A DNA stretch of 5,864 nucleotides, taken from assembly GCA_014730295.1 (NCBI GenBank), contig WJIN01000278.1, positions 1 to 5,864 on the forward strand, given 5' to 3'. Origin of the DNA: Promethearchaeota archaeon. GTDB taxonomy: Archaea; Asgardarchaeota; Lokiarchaeia; Sigynarchaeales; SOKP01. Shown here in pieces: positions 1 to 5,744 of this stretch. The notes beneath the pieces are model-generated. The model was given only the letters and a program-made list of their open reading frames with translations, was not told the DNA's origin and searched no databases. Position 1 is the first letter of the stretch; each line of letters opens with the position of its first letter. The position numbers were made by a program, and so were the translations under genes.

Positions 1-1140
1 CGAATTACGCCGAGGATCTGCGGAATTTGTCCGATTCCACACCACATCACCCCCACCAAGGCGGTGGAGGATGCGTGGGGTGTCGAGATTCCGGAACCCG
101 CATATAAATTACGGCAGCTTATCATGAACGCCAAACAATATTCGTCTCATCTGCTTCACTTCTACGCGTTAGCCGCACCTGATTTCTTGTTAGGTCCGTT
201 TGCCGATCCTGCGAAACGCAACGTTGTCCATGTCATCAACAAAATGCCCGATGTGGGCAAGATGGCATTGAAGATGATGGATTTCGGGCAGAAGCTTTGC
301 CAAGAGATTGGCGGAAAATCTGTCCATCCGATCTCTGCGATCGTGGGCGGGATGAAAAAGCCGATGGACGAGGACGCACGAGACAGGTTCTTAAAACAGA
401 TCGATGAGCAAATCGAGTTCACCAAGAAAACGGTCGAGATCGGCTTAAAAGTGGTGGAGGATTATTGGGATGTCGTGGCAAACGTTGGAGTCGTGCCCAC
501 GTATTACTTGGGAATGACCAAGGACGGAGTACACGATATCTATGAAGGCGATATCCGCGTGGTCTCACCGGAAGGAGAGAAGATCGATTATGACGTACAC
601 GATTACCTTGATGCTTTAGGCGAGCATATCCCCGAGCATTCCTATGCAACGCACATGTACTATAAACCCGCTGGTTATCCGGAGGGAATATACCGTGCGA
701 ACTGCTTGGCAATGATCAATGCCGCCGATAAGATGGCCACTCCATTGGCACAAGACGCCTTACAGCAATTCAGAGATAAAGTGGGCGACATTTCGCACCA
801 TACGTTCGCTTATCATTGGGCGCGCCTAATCGAGACCGTGGAAGCGATTGAAAACATCAAGATGCTCTTAGAAGATCCGGACATTGTCAATCCCGATTGC
901 AAGACCTTGGACGTCGAGCCGAAAGAAGGAGTAGGCGTGGGAGTCACGGAAGCCCCGCGAGGATTGCTCTTATATAACATCTGGTCGGACGCGGAAGGGA
1001 TGTGCGAGAAACTGAATCTATTAGTCGCGACGAATCACAACATCGCGGGCATCGAGAAGTCCTTAATGCACACCGCCAAGCAGGTATTCGAAGACAAGGC
1101 CTTAGAGGGATTGAGTTTACCAGATCCATGGATAGAATAA
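1..1140 (+). CDS. vhuA: F420-non-reducing [NiFe]-hydrogenase large subunit, 5'-truncated by the window and lacking the C-terminal nickel motif
   Basis: Reading frame 1 is open from the first base, so the gene begins upstream; 379 residues are visible. The first codons encode the L1 nickel-binding motif of [NiFe]-hydrogenase large subunits, RxCGxCxxxH (RICGICPIPH, Cys at visible residues 7 and 10). The rest resembles group 3c (Mvh/Vhu) large subunits, which oxidise H2 in the cytoplasm and pass electrons through the small subunit to VhuD and HdrABC. A normal large subunit ends with L2, DPCxxCxxH/R, cut by a maturation protease. Here the protein ends PDPWIE with a TAA stop and has no CxxC pair at its end; no frame just downstream supplies one. 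The missing piece is encoded by vhuU (2659-2811), as in the split Vhu enzymes of Methanococcus. HdrC follows after 48 bases. Base composition is clearly richer in G+C than the following genes (31 of 60 bases at 301-360, against 14 of 60 at 1981-2040). The family is sure; the name vhuA rather than mvhA rests on the split. Confidence 0.93.
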   Translation, partial: RITPRICGICPIPHHITPTKAVEDAWGVEIPEPAYKLRQLIMNAKQYSSHLLHFYALAAPDFLLGPFADPAKRNVVHVINKMPDVGKMALKMMDFGQKLCQEIGGKSVHPISAIVGGMKKPMDEDARDRFLKQIDEQIEFTKKTVEIGLKVVEDYWDVVANVGVVPTYYLGMTKDGVHDIYEGDIRVVSPEGEKIDYDVHDYLDALGEHIPEHSYATHMYYKPAGYPEGIYRANCLAMINAADKMATPLAQDALQQFRDKVGDISHHTFAYHWARLIETVEAIENIKMLLEDPDIVNPDCKTLDVEPKEGVGVGVTEAPRGLLLYNIWSDAEGMCEKLNLLVATNHNIAGIEKSLMHTAKQVFEDKALEGLSLPDPWIE

Positions 1141-1175
1141 ATAAAATATATTTTTTAATTAATTTCAAATATAAA

Positions 1176-1183
1176 AGAAGTGA
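1176..1183 (+). promoter_or_regulatory. Ribosome binding site of hdrC
   Basis: AGAAGTGA resembles the archaeal Shine-Dalgarno sequence GGAGGTGA and lies five bases before the ATG at 1189. It includes the GTG at 1180, which would otherwise give a start three codons longer, so it decides for the ATG. An AT-rich TATA-like stretch at 1142-1155 lies 35-45 bases upstream of the start and could be an internal promoter, but this part is weak. Confidence 0.6.
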
Positions 1184-1188
1184 GAATT

Positions 1189-1698
1189 ATGGTAAGTGTT
1201 GATTATGAATTAAGAAAAAAAGTAATGGATGCTCATATCCATGATACGCTGAAATACTGTTACCAATGTAATCGTTGCACTGACAATTGCCCTATTTCCA
1301 AAGTTGCTCCAGAGAGATACGATCCAAGAAGTATTATTTTGAGTTCGTTTCTTGGTATTAAGCCAAGTGTTTTGGAAGCAGAAGATCCATTTGCATTATG
1401 GGGCTGTACAATATGCGATACTTGTGATGAAGTGTGTCCGCAAAACATAGAATTGACCGAGATTTTTGCGGTATTAAAAAATATGAGCATTAAGAGTGGT
1501 GAAGGCCCTGAATATTATACTCAACAAGCAACAACAATTTACGAGAACGGAAAGGCAATTCCTATGCAATCTGCTATTGAGAGAAGACGAGACGATTTAG
1601 GGCTCCCTAAGATTGAAGCTCCAGATGTTCAGGAGATTCAAACAATACTAAATAAATCCAAATTAAATGTAATTTTAGAACAAAATAAAGAGGAATAA
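1189..1698 (+). CDS. hdrC: CoB-CoM heterodisulfide reductase-like iron-sulfur subunit C
   Basis: A 169-residue ferredoxin-like protein carrying two [4Fe-4S] clusters. The motifs are CxxCxxCxxxCP at residues 24-35 (CYQCNRCTDNCP) and again at 73-84 (CTICDTCDEVCP). Size and spacing fit HdrC, which relays electrons from the flavin subunit HdrA to the catalytic subunit HdrB. The ATG at 1189 is preferred over a GTG at 1180 because the ribosome binding site covers the GTG. hdrB starts two bases after the stop codon, so the pair is surely co-transcribed and probably translationally coupled. In methanogens the complex reduces the CoM-S-S-CoB disulfide. In a non-methanogenic Asgard archaeon the disulfide or other acceptor is unknown, so the substrate is left open. 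All eight cluster cysteines are present. Confidence 0.94.
   Translation: MVSVDYELRKKVMDAHIHDTLKYCYQCNRCTDNCPISKVAPERYDPRSIILSSFLGIKPSVLEAEDPFALWGCTICDTCDEVCPQNIELTEIFAVLKNMSIKSGEGPEYYTQQATTIYENGKAIPMQSAIERRRDDLGLPKIEAPDVQEIQTILNKSKLNVILEQNKEE
1689..1694 (+). promoter_or_regulatory. Ribosome binding site of hdrB, inside the end of hdrC
   Basis: AGAGGA lies six bases before the hdrB ATG and within the last codons of hdrC, whose stop is at 1696-1698. The placement suggests that ribosomes finishing hdrC restart on hdrB. Confidence 0.6.
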
Positions 1699-1700
1699 AA

Positions 1701-2588
1701 ATGGCAAAAGTAGATGAATACAAGTTATTCGAAGGTTGCGTAATTGGAAATAGGATTCCCTTTATCGAAGCTTCAGCAAGAAAAGTATTCGATAAATTAG
1801 GAATCAATACTTCTGAAGCTGCGTTCGCATGTTGCCCAGATCCTACTGGTATGAAACAAGTCGATCATTCAAGCTGGCTTGCGATGGGTGCTCGAAATCT
1901 CACTCTTGCTGAGGATGAGGGAAAAGATATCGTTTCTTTATGTAATGGATGTTTCCAGACCCTGAAAGTAGTAAATCATGAATTAAAGCATAATGAACAT
2001 GAAAAAGCAAAAGTCAATGAAATATTGAAATCTGTTGATAAAGAATTTAAAGGGACAATTAATGTTAAACACTTTGTAGAACTTCTTTCTGAAGTTAAAC
2101 CAGAGAAAATTAAGGAAAATATCGTCCACGACTTTTCTGGACTTAAAGTCGCATGCCATACTGGGTGCCATTATAATAGACCTTCAGAAATCCTACAAAC
2201 GGATGATCCAATGGAGCCAACGAGACTACGAGAAATCGTCAAATTAACAGGTGCGACACCTGTTGATTACGAGGAAGAGATGCTTTGTTGCGGGGCAGGA
2301 GTGGGTAATGCCGAAGAAGAGCCATCAATGCAAGTACTTAAAAATAAGTTTGACAGCGCTTTAAGAGCAGGAGCTGAATGTTTTGTTATCAACTGTCCTG
2401 CTTGCTTCCAACAGATGGACACCAATCAGAGGAATCTCAAGAAATTATTCGATGAGGATTATAACATCCCTATCTTATACGTAACAGAACTCTTGGCACT
2501 TTCATTCGGAATTAGTCCAGATGATATTGGGATGAGATATCACCGAGCACGAGCAAACGCACTTTTAGAGAAATACAATCTCAAATAA
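1701..2588 (+). CDS. hdrB: CoB-CoM heterodisulfide reductase-like catalytic subunit B
   Basis: A 295-residue protein with two CCG domains, the hallmark of HdrB. The first has Cys13, Cys44-Cys45, Cys81 and Cys84. The second has Cys156 (with an extra Cys152), Cys196-Cys197, Cys232 and Cys235. This is the full ligand set for the two non-cubane [4Fe-4S] clusters that cleave the heterodisulfide in the methanogen enzyme, and the length is normal for the family. None of the cysteines is replaced by an in-frame TGA, unlike in vhuU next door. The gene sits two bases after hdrC and 70 bases before vhuU. Electrons would arrive from H2 through the Vhu hydrogenase and HdrA, with ferredoxin reduced in parallel if the complex bifurcates as in methanogens; that coupling and the physiological acceptor are inference. 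Confidence 0.94.
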   Translation: MAKVDEYKLFEGCVIGNRIPFIEASARKVFDKLGINTSEAAFACCPDPTGMKQVDHSSWLAMGARNLTLAEDEGKDIVSLCNGCFQTLKVVNHELKHNEHEKAKVNEILKSVDKEFKGTINVKHFVELLSEVKPEKIKENIVHDFSGLKVACHTGCHYNRPSEILQTDDPMEPTRLREIVKLTGATPVDYEEEMLCCGAGVGNAEEEPSMQVLKNKFDSALRAGAECFVINCPACFQQMDTNQRNLKKLFDEDYNIPILYVTELLALSFGISPDDIGMRYHRARANALLEKYNLK

Positions 2589-2658
2589 AATATAAGAATC
2601 AATATTAATAACAATTAAAATCTATTTCCAATAGGAATAATAACCTTACAATTTAAAA

Positions 2659-2811
2659 ATGAGCGAAGATATTGACGAAGGAGTAGTAAATCTCTTAGAA
2701 ATGATAGTTCGCTGTTATGATTGCTGACTATCGTGCGCAGCTCACATCACGGTTGTTGATGAAGAGGGCAAGGAGGTTTACTCACGTAAGCTAAACGTTG
2801 GTTTAGGATGA
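2659..2811 (+). CDS. vhuU: Selenocysteine-containing hydrogenase subunit VhuU (detached C-terminus of the large subunit)
   Basis: A 50-codon frame from ATG 2659 with an in-frame TGA at 2725-2727 read as selenocysteine. The centre reads VRCYDCULSCAAH (residues 17-29), which aligns with the L2 motif of [NiFe]-hydrogenase large subunits (RxYDPCxSCxxH). Sec23 takes the place of the first cysteine, Cys26 is the second, and His29 marks the expected protease site, leaving a 21-residue tail for removal. This is exactly the part missing from the upstream large subunit. In Methanococcus, VhuU is a similar small selenopeptide completing the active site. A SECIS-like RNA structure overlaps the 3' end. 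Odd points are cysteine instead of the conserved proline before Sec, and separation from the large-subunit gene by hdrCB. ATG 2659 is the first ATG after an in-frame TAA (2641-2643), but no clear ribosome binding site precedes it; ATG 2701 is an alternative. The final stop is itself TGA (2809); readthrough there would add six residues up to TAG 2827. Confidence 0.92.
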
Positions 2812-2867
2812 AGGTCCAATAAAAAATAGAGATTGGACACGACTACCCTGCGCGGGTTATAACCAAC
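2797..2867 (+). promoter_or_regulatory. Candidate SECIS element with a eukaryote-like core
   Basis: Folded by eye. An outer stem pairs 2797-2803 (GTTGGTT) with 2861-2867 (AACCAAC), 7 of 7. Inside, GTCCAAT (2814-2820) pairs with ATTGGAC (2832-2838), 7 of 7, closing an 11-base loop that begins with six A. Just below this helix, ATGA (2808-2811) faces GA (2841-2842), so that G2810.A2842 and A2811.G2841 form the tandem sheared pairs that define the eukaryotic SECIS quartet; A2808 can pair with T2844. Nine to ten bases separate ATGA from the apical A run, close to the eukaryotic spacing to the conserved AA. A small side hairpin (ACCC 2845-2848 with GGGT 2854-2857) would make a three-way junction. 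Position right after vhuU supports a role in recoding its TGA. Lokiarchaeotal selenoprotein genes are known to carry such eukaryote-like elements. The fold has not been computed. Confidence 0.8.
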
Positions 2868-2870
2868 AAA

Positions 2871-2893
2871 TTTTCTATTTTTCTATCTTTTTT
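2871..2893 (+). terminator. T-rich transcription terminator of the vhu-hdr cluster
   Basis: Eighteen of 23 bases are T, in runs of four to six, starting just after the SECIS outer stem. Archaeal RNA polymerase commonly stops at such T-runs. It overlaps the last codons of the convergent gene on the other strand. For that gene, the A-rich SECIS loop (about 2818-2828) reads as a T-run on the minus strand and could serve as its own terminator. Confidence 0.5.
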
Positions 2894-4194
2894 GCGAATA
2901 AATTAAAACCAGCAATCTTAGTAATTTCTACATTCACGAATTCTCCGTAATTCCCCGAATAATCTTCAATGAAGATATTTTTATATGCAAAATTTCTTCC
3001 AAATGCTTGATTCTCTCTAGATCCATTATGTAACACTAAGATCTTTCCTTCCCATCCCAGCCACTTCTCGTTAATGTATTTCAAACTTTGTCTAAATATA
3101 TGTGATAAGCGCGTAGACCTTTCTTTTATGATTTGACTCTTTAATTGATTCATCTTTTTTGCCTTTGTACCAGGTCGGGGTGTAAACTGAGAAATATTTA
3201 AAATCTCTGGTTGTAGCCATTTAATAAAATTTATTGTCTTATAGAAGTCATACTCTGATTCTCCGGGAAATCCGCATATAATATCAGTCGAGATGGTGAG
3301 ATATGGTAGAGTCTCTCTAAGAATGGCTATATTTCCTATAATATCTGAAAGTGTGTAATGCCGCTTCATCCTTTTTAATATTAGATCACTGGCAGATTGT
3401 ATTGGAATATGCAAAAATTGGTAAATCTTCTCGAATTCAAGAATTTCAATGATTTGGTTTAGATTATTAATGAGAAATTGTGGATTTATCATACCAAGCC
3501 TCAAAAAGAATTCATACTCAATACCATTTATCATTTCCATTACCTCACTTAAATTTGCTCCATTATACGTATAAGTGCTGCAATCTTGGGATGTTAGATA
3601 AATCTGCCTAATCCCTTGTGCCAATTGAGATTCGATAGTTTTAATAATGCTGGCTGGGGGATAACAATTTAATTTACCGCGTGCGTTTTTTACGCAACAA
3701 TATGTACAATCACCAAGACATCCTTCTGATATCGGAATTATCCCCGTTAATTTCCCTTTCGGATAATTCACAGCATATTTTGCTTTATCATATCTTTGAT
3801 CTGAAACTAGAACAAGATTATCTTGACCTTTATTAATTTTTTCTACAACAGAAGGAATTTGAAATATTGAATTCAACCCTATAATGGCGGAGAAATTAGG
3901 TAAAATCTTTTTAATCTTTTGAAGATATCTGGAGGAAATATGGGGCAAGCAACCTGCAATAATAATCTTTCTGGAAGGATTATCTCGTGTGAAGTTATTT
4001 AGTTCTTTGAGTCGTGCTCTGATTTTATTTTCTGTTTGTTCTTTCACACCACACGTATTAATAACGATTATTCGTGCCGACTCAAACTTTACCTTCCTAT
4101 ATCCTGCTTTCTGTAAAAGGTCGGTTATAATATATGAATCCGCTTTATTTGCGGCGCAACCGTAAGTCTCAATATAAAATGTTTTATCATCCAT
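2875..4194 (-). CDS. tRNA-t6A37 methylthiotransferase, MtaB/CDKAL1-like radical SAM enzyme
   Basis: A 439-residue protein with the three-part layout of methylthiotransferases. The N-terminal UPF0004 domain carries Cys13 (ETYGC), Cys48 (INTCGVK) and Cys82 (AGC), which hold the auxiliary [4Fe-4S] cluster. The radical SAM core has CxxxCxxC at Cys159, Cys163 and Cys166 (EGCLGDCTYC). The C-terminal 65 or so residues fit a TRAM RNA-binding domain. The INTCxVK and ARG signatures and overall look point to the archaeal/eukaryotic branch that turns N6-threonylcarbamoyladenosine-37 of ANN-decoding tRNAs into the 2-methylthio form. Assignment to this branch rather than RimO or MiaB is from sequence resemblance only. 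The ATG at 4194 is preferred; a TTG at 4209 in the same frame would add five residues, but the family usually begins a few residues before the ETYGC motif. It ends TAG and converges on vhuU, with no evident functional tie to the hydrogenase cluster. Confidence 0.9.
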   Translation of the reverse strand: MDDKTFYIETYGCAANKADSYIITDLLQKAGYRKVKFESARIIVINTCGVKEQTENKIRARLKELNNFTRDNPSRKIIIAGCLPHISSRYLQKIKKILPNFSAIIGLNSIFQIPSVVEKINKGQDNLVLVSDQRYDKAKYAVNYPKGKLTGIIPISEGCLGDCTYCCVKNARGKLNCYPPASIIKTIESQLAQGIRQIYLTSQDCSTYTYNGANLSEVMEMINGIEYEFFLRLGMINPQFLINNLNQIIEILEFEKIYQFLHIPIQSASDLILKRMKRHYTLSDIIGNIAILRETLPYLTISTDIICGFPGESEYDFYKTINFIKWLQPEILNISQFTPRPGTKAKKMNQLKSQIIKERSTRLSHIFRQSLKYINEKWLGWEGKILVLHNGSRENQAFGRNFAYKNIFIEDYSGNYGEFVNVEITKIAGFNLFAKKIEK

Positions 4195-4233
4195 TGATAA
4201 ATTTTCCAAAATTAGCCCAAATTATCCATTTAG

Positions 4234-4243
4234 TTATATATAC
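4234..4243 (-). promoter_or_regulatory. TATA-like promoter element of the methylthiotransferase gene
   Basis: A TATATATA core (4235-4242) lies 41-48 bases upstream of the ATG at 4194 in the gene's direction. With start sites about 25 bases past the TATA box, this implies a leader of under 25 bases. The region is AT-rich throughout, so the match is suggestive only. Confidence 0.4.
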
Positions 4244-4270
4244 ACTCTATAAAATATACACTCCATAAAA
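4241..4270. repeat. Tandem 14-bp direct repeat in the divergent promoter region
   Basis: TACACTCTATAAAA (4241-4254) recurs as TACACTCCATAAAA (4257-4270), one mismatch in 14, with a period of 16 bases. It lies between two divergent genes, upstream of the methylthiotransferase TATA-like element and about 100 bases before the zinc-ribbon gene. It could be a pair of regulator sites or a duplicated promoter box (CTCTATAAAA is itself TATA-like). Confidence 0.65.
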
Positions 4271-4313
4271 GGGTAATACCGGAACGATAAAAAAATTTTT
4301 TAGTTAAAAATAT

Positions 4314-4356
4314 CTATAATAAAAAATAATATATCATCATCATTAAAATAGAGGAG
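4314..4356 (+). promoter_or_regulatory. Promoter-like box and ribosome binding site of the LITAF-like gene
   Basis: A TATA-like CTATAATAAA at 4314-4323 lies about 40-49 bases before the start codon. A strong Shine-Dalgarno sequence, GAGGAG at 4351-4356, ends six bases before the GTG at 4363 and decides for that start. An ATG at 4358 is in another frame and reaches a stop after three codons. Confidence 0.55.
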
Positions 4357-4362
4357 AATGAA

Positions 4363-4812
4363 GTGGTAAAATTCTATTATTGTCCCGTCTGTAAAAAAGA
4401 GATCGAACCCGAAGATCGGATCCGGAAACCTATGGATTCTCTGGAAAAAGTCGCATGGGCCATTGTCATTATTGGAACCGTTGGAATTGGGTTAATCCCC
4501 TTTTTAGTATATTATTTCTATTATAAGAAACGGAATCATTGTCCAACATGTTATAATAAGTTAACCCAATCAAGTCAACCATTCGAAAAACCCGAAAAAG
4601 AAGTGGAGCCTAAAACACCCCGTGAAAAAGTGCTGAAAAAAGCCGGAAAAAAAATTGAGCGAAAAGAGACAGTACAAACGCCAGAAAAGTCTAAAACAGA
4701 AGAGAAAGATGAAGATAAGGTTTTTTGTCCATATTGCGGGACTGAGTTAAGTAAAAGAACCGCTAAGTGCCCAAACTGCGGTACTCGTATTAAAGATCGA
4801 ATTCAAAAATAA
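4363..4812 (+). CDS. Membrane-anchored zinc-ribbon protein with a LITAF-like domain
   Basis: A 149-residue protein starting at GTG 4363. The N-terminal half has CPVC (residues 7-10), a hydrophobic stretch (about 30-54) and HCPTC (59-63). This is the plan of the eukaryotic LITAF domain: a zinc ribbon split by a membrane-inserting hydrophobic segment. Between the inner cysteines there are 49 residues, against 48 that I count from memory in human LITAF. The segment IPFLVYY...HCPTC also lines up with LITAF's IPFCV...HYCPNC. A charged, Lys/Glu-rich linker (about 73-119) follows. It leads to a second zinc ribbon, CPYC...CPNC (Cys122, 125, 136, 139), of the type often found at protein ends in archaea. 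In eukaryotes LITAF proteins sit on the cytosolic face of endosomal membranes and contact ESCRT factors; any such role here is speculation. A plain membrane zinc-ribbon protein that converged on this spacing is the alternative. Confidence 0.8.
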   Translation: MVKFYYCPVCKKEIEPEDRIRKPMDSLEKVAWAIVIIGTVGIGLIPFLVYYFYYKKRNHCPTCYNKLTQSSQPFEKPEKEVEPKTPREKVLKKAGKKIERKETVQTPEKSKTEEKDEDKVFCPYCGTELSKRTAKCPNCGTRIKDRIQK

Positions 4813-4890
4813 ATGTTCTCTGCAAACCAATAGACTTAATAACTTTAATGGTGAAATAGATATAATAGAGATTTAATTTTAAGCATTTAT

Positions 4891-4900
4891 CATATAAAAA
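4891..4900 (+). promoter_or_regulatory. TATA-like box suggesting a leaderless transcript
   Basis: CATATAAAAA is centred about 31 bases before the ATG at 4927, and no Shine-Dalgarno-like sequence lies between them. With archaeal start sites about 25 bases after the TATA box, the transcript would begin within a few bases of the ATG. The preceding gene ends at 4812, so this one probably has its own promoter. Confidence 0.45.
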
Positions 4901-4926
4901 AAATAATATAGTGGATTGATTATAAC

Positions 4927-5703
4927 ATGCCAAGAGGAAGAAAAGCTCGAACCGCACCTGAAGTAGCAGCCGATCCCCTTGATGAATATAGTATGTGGGA
5001 TAAGAGAATCGCGCGCGTGTTCCTCTATTCGACCATTATCGCCGCAATCTTTATCGCATCGGGAATGTGGGCATTAATTATAGAAAGATTGATTATCTCA
5101 GGATTATGGTTTGAAATAATAGCTTGGAATATATTGCTTCAGATAGCTCTTTGGACGGGTATTATAACCGGTCATCTTATCATAATTGTTCTATTTTACA
5201 CTCTATTTAGAGGAGGGACTTTGAAAATATGCCGAGCAATTTTTAAGGATAGAAAAGTTGCAAAAAAATATGAAGATTTTGATACTCTTAGATGGATTAT
5301 AGGTGTTGCGGTCTTAGGAGGCTTGATAACAATATTTTTCCTTTTAGTGGGATTAGTCCCACCATTTCTGGGATTAATTGGAGACTTCTTTATCTTCATG
5401 TTTGCTCATTTTGAAATCTGGAGATGGCTCTTAGATCTCGGAATATTCATTCTAATAATCCTTGGTATATTTTTTGCGATTTTATATTTCTGGAACCATG
5501 GAGTGTATTACGTGGTGAAAAATATAAAGCAAATTGAAGAGGAGATTGAAGTCGACGAGAGAATTAAAGAAGAACAATTGAAGAATGCTGATGAGAAGAC
5601 CCTTAGAAAAGTCTACAAAAAAGACACTGGCAAAAAAGCGATATACAAAGGAAAAGAAACGAAAGGCTACTTAGAGTGGAAGAAAAAACACGGATTAAAA
5701 TAA
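4927..5703 (+). CDS. Four-helix membrane protein of unknown function
   Basis: A 258-residue protein that I do not recognise. It starts with a basic, possibly disordered N-terminus (PRGRKAR) and has four hydrophobic segments at about residues 30-52, 64-94, 122-145 and 166-189. A further hydrophobic stretch (147-160) sits between the third and fourth and could be a re-entrant loop or an extra helix. The last 60 residues, from about 198, are highly charged and lysine/glutamate rich, with predicted helix or coiled-coil character (KQIEEEIEVDERIKEEQLK). Positive charges at both ends suggest that both lie in the cytoplasm. No signal-peptide cleavage site, cysteine pair or catalytic motif is visible. 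It shares strand and membrane location with the LITAF-like gene, 114 bases upstream, but apparently has its own promoter, so a joint role is only a possibility. Confidence 0.85.
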   Translation: MPRGRKARTAPEVAADPLDEYSMWDKRIARVFLYSTIIAAIFIASGMWALIIERLIISGLWFEIIAWNILLQIALWTGIITGHLIIIVLFYTLFRGGTLKICRAIFKDRKVAKKYEDFDTLRWIIGVAVLGGLITIFFLLVGLVPPFLGLIGDFFIFMFAHFEIWRWLLDLGIFILIILGIFFAILYFWNHGVYYVVKNIKQIEEEIEVDERIKEEQLKNADEKTLRKVYKKDTGKKAIYKGKETKGYLEWKKKHGLK

Positions 5704-5720
5704 ATTTAAACTAAGAAACT

Positions 5721-5744
5721 ATTTTCTTTTTATCTCTATTTTTT
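5721..5744 (+). terminator. T-rich terminator after the membrane protein gene
   Basis: Runs of four, five and six T lie about 20 bases after the TAA at 5701-5703, with no strong hairpin before them. This is the usual look of an archaeal terminator. Confidence 0.5.

Noticed and set aside
64..66. GTG as the start of the hydrogenase gene
   Set aside because: The frame is open to base 1 and encodes the L1 motif before this GTG, so the true start lies upstream of the window.
162..712. Open frames of 87 and 97 codons on the minus strand
   Set aside because: They lie opposite the hydrogenase gene, have no family resemblance and no ribosome binding sites, and are shadows of its codon pattern.
1180..1182. 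GTG as the start of hdrC
   Set aside because: It is part of the likely ribosome binding site for the ATG at 1189.
1090..1190. Frameshift or sequencing error hiding an intact L2 motif at the end of vhuA
   Set aside because: I looked through the frames just after the stop; none encodes a DPCxxC-like motif, and the L2 motif is found intact in vhuU instead.
2725..2727. TGA as a nonsense mutation making vhuU a pseudogene
   Set aside because: The frame continues with the exact L2 residues needed (xLSCxxH), the upstream large subunit lacks them, and a SECIS-like structure follows.
4207..4209. TTG as the start of the methylthiotransferase
   Set aside because: The ATG at 4194 gives a normal N-terminus for the family, and no ribosome binding site favours the TTG.
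4241..4270. CRISPR array
   Set aside because: Only two copies of a 14-bp unit with a 2-bp gap; there are no spacers and no cas genes.
4333..4344. ATC/TCA trinucleotide run
   Set aside because: Only about four repeat units in AT-rich leader sequence, within chance expectation.
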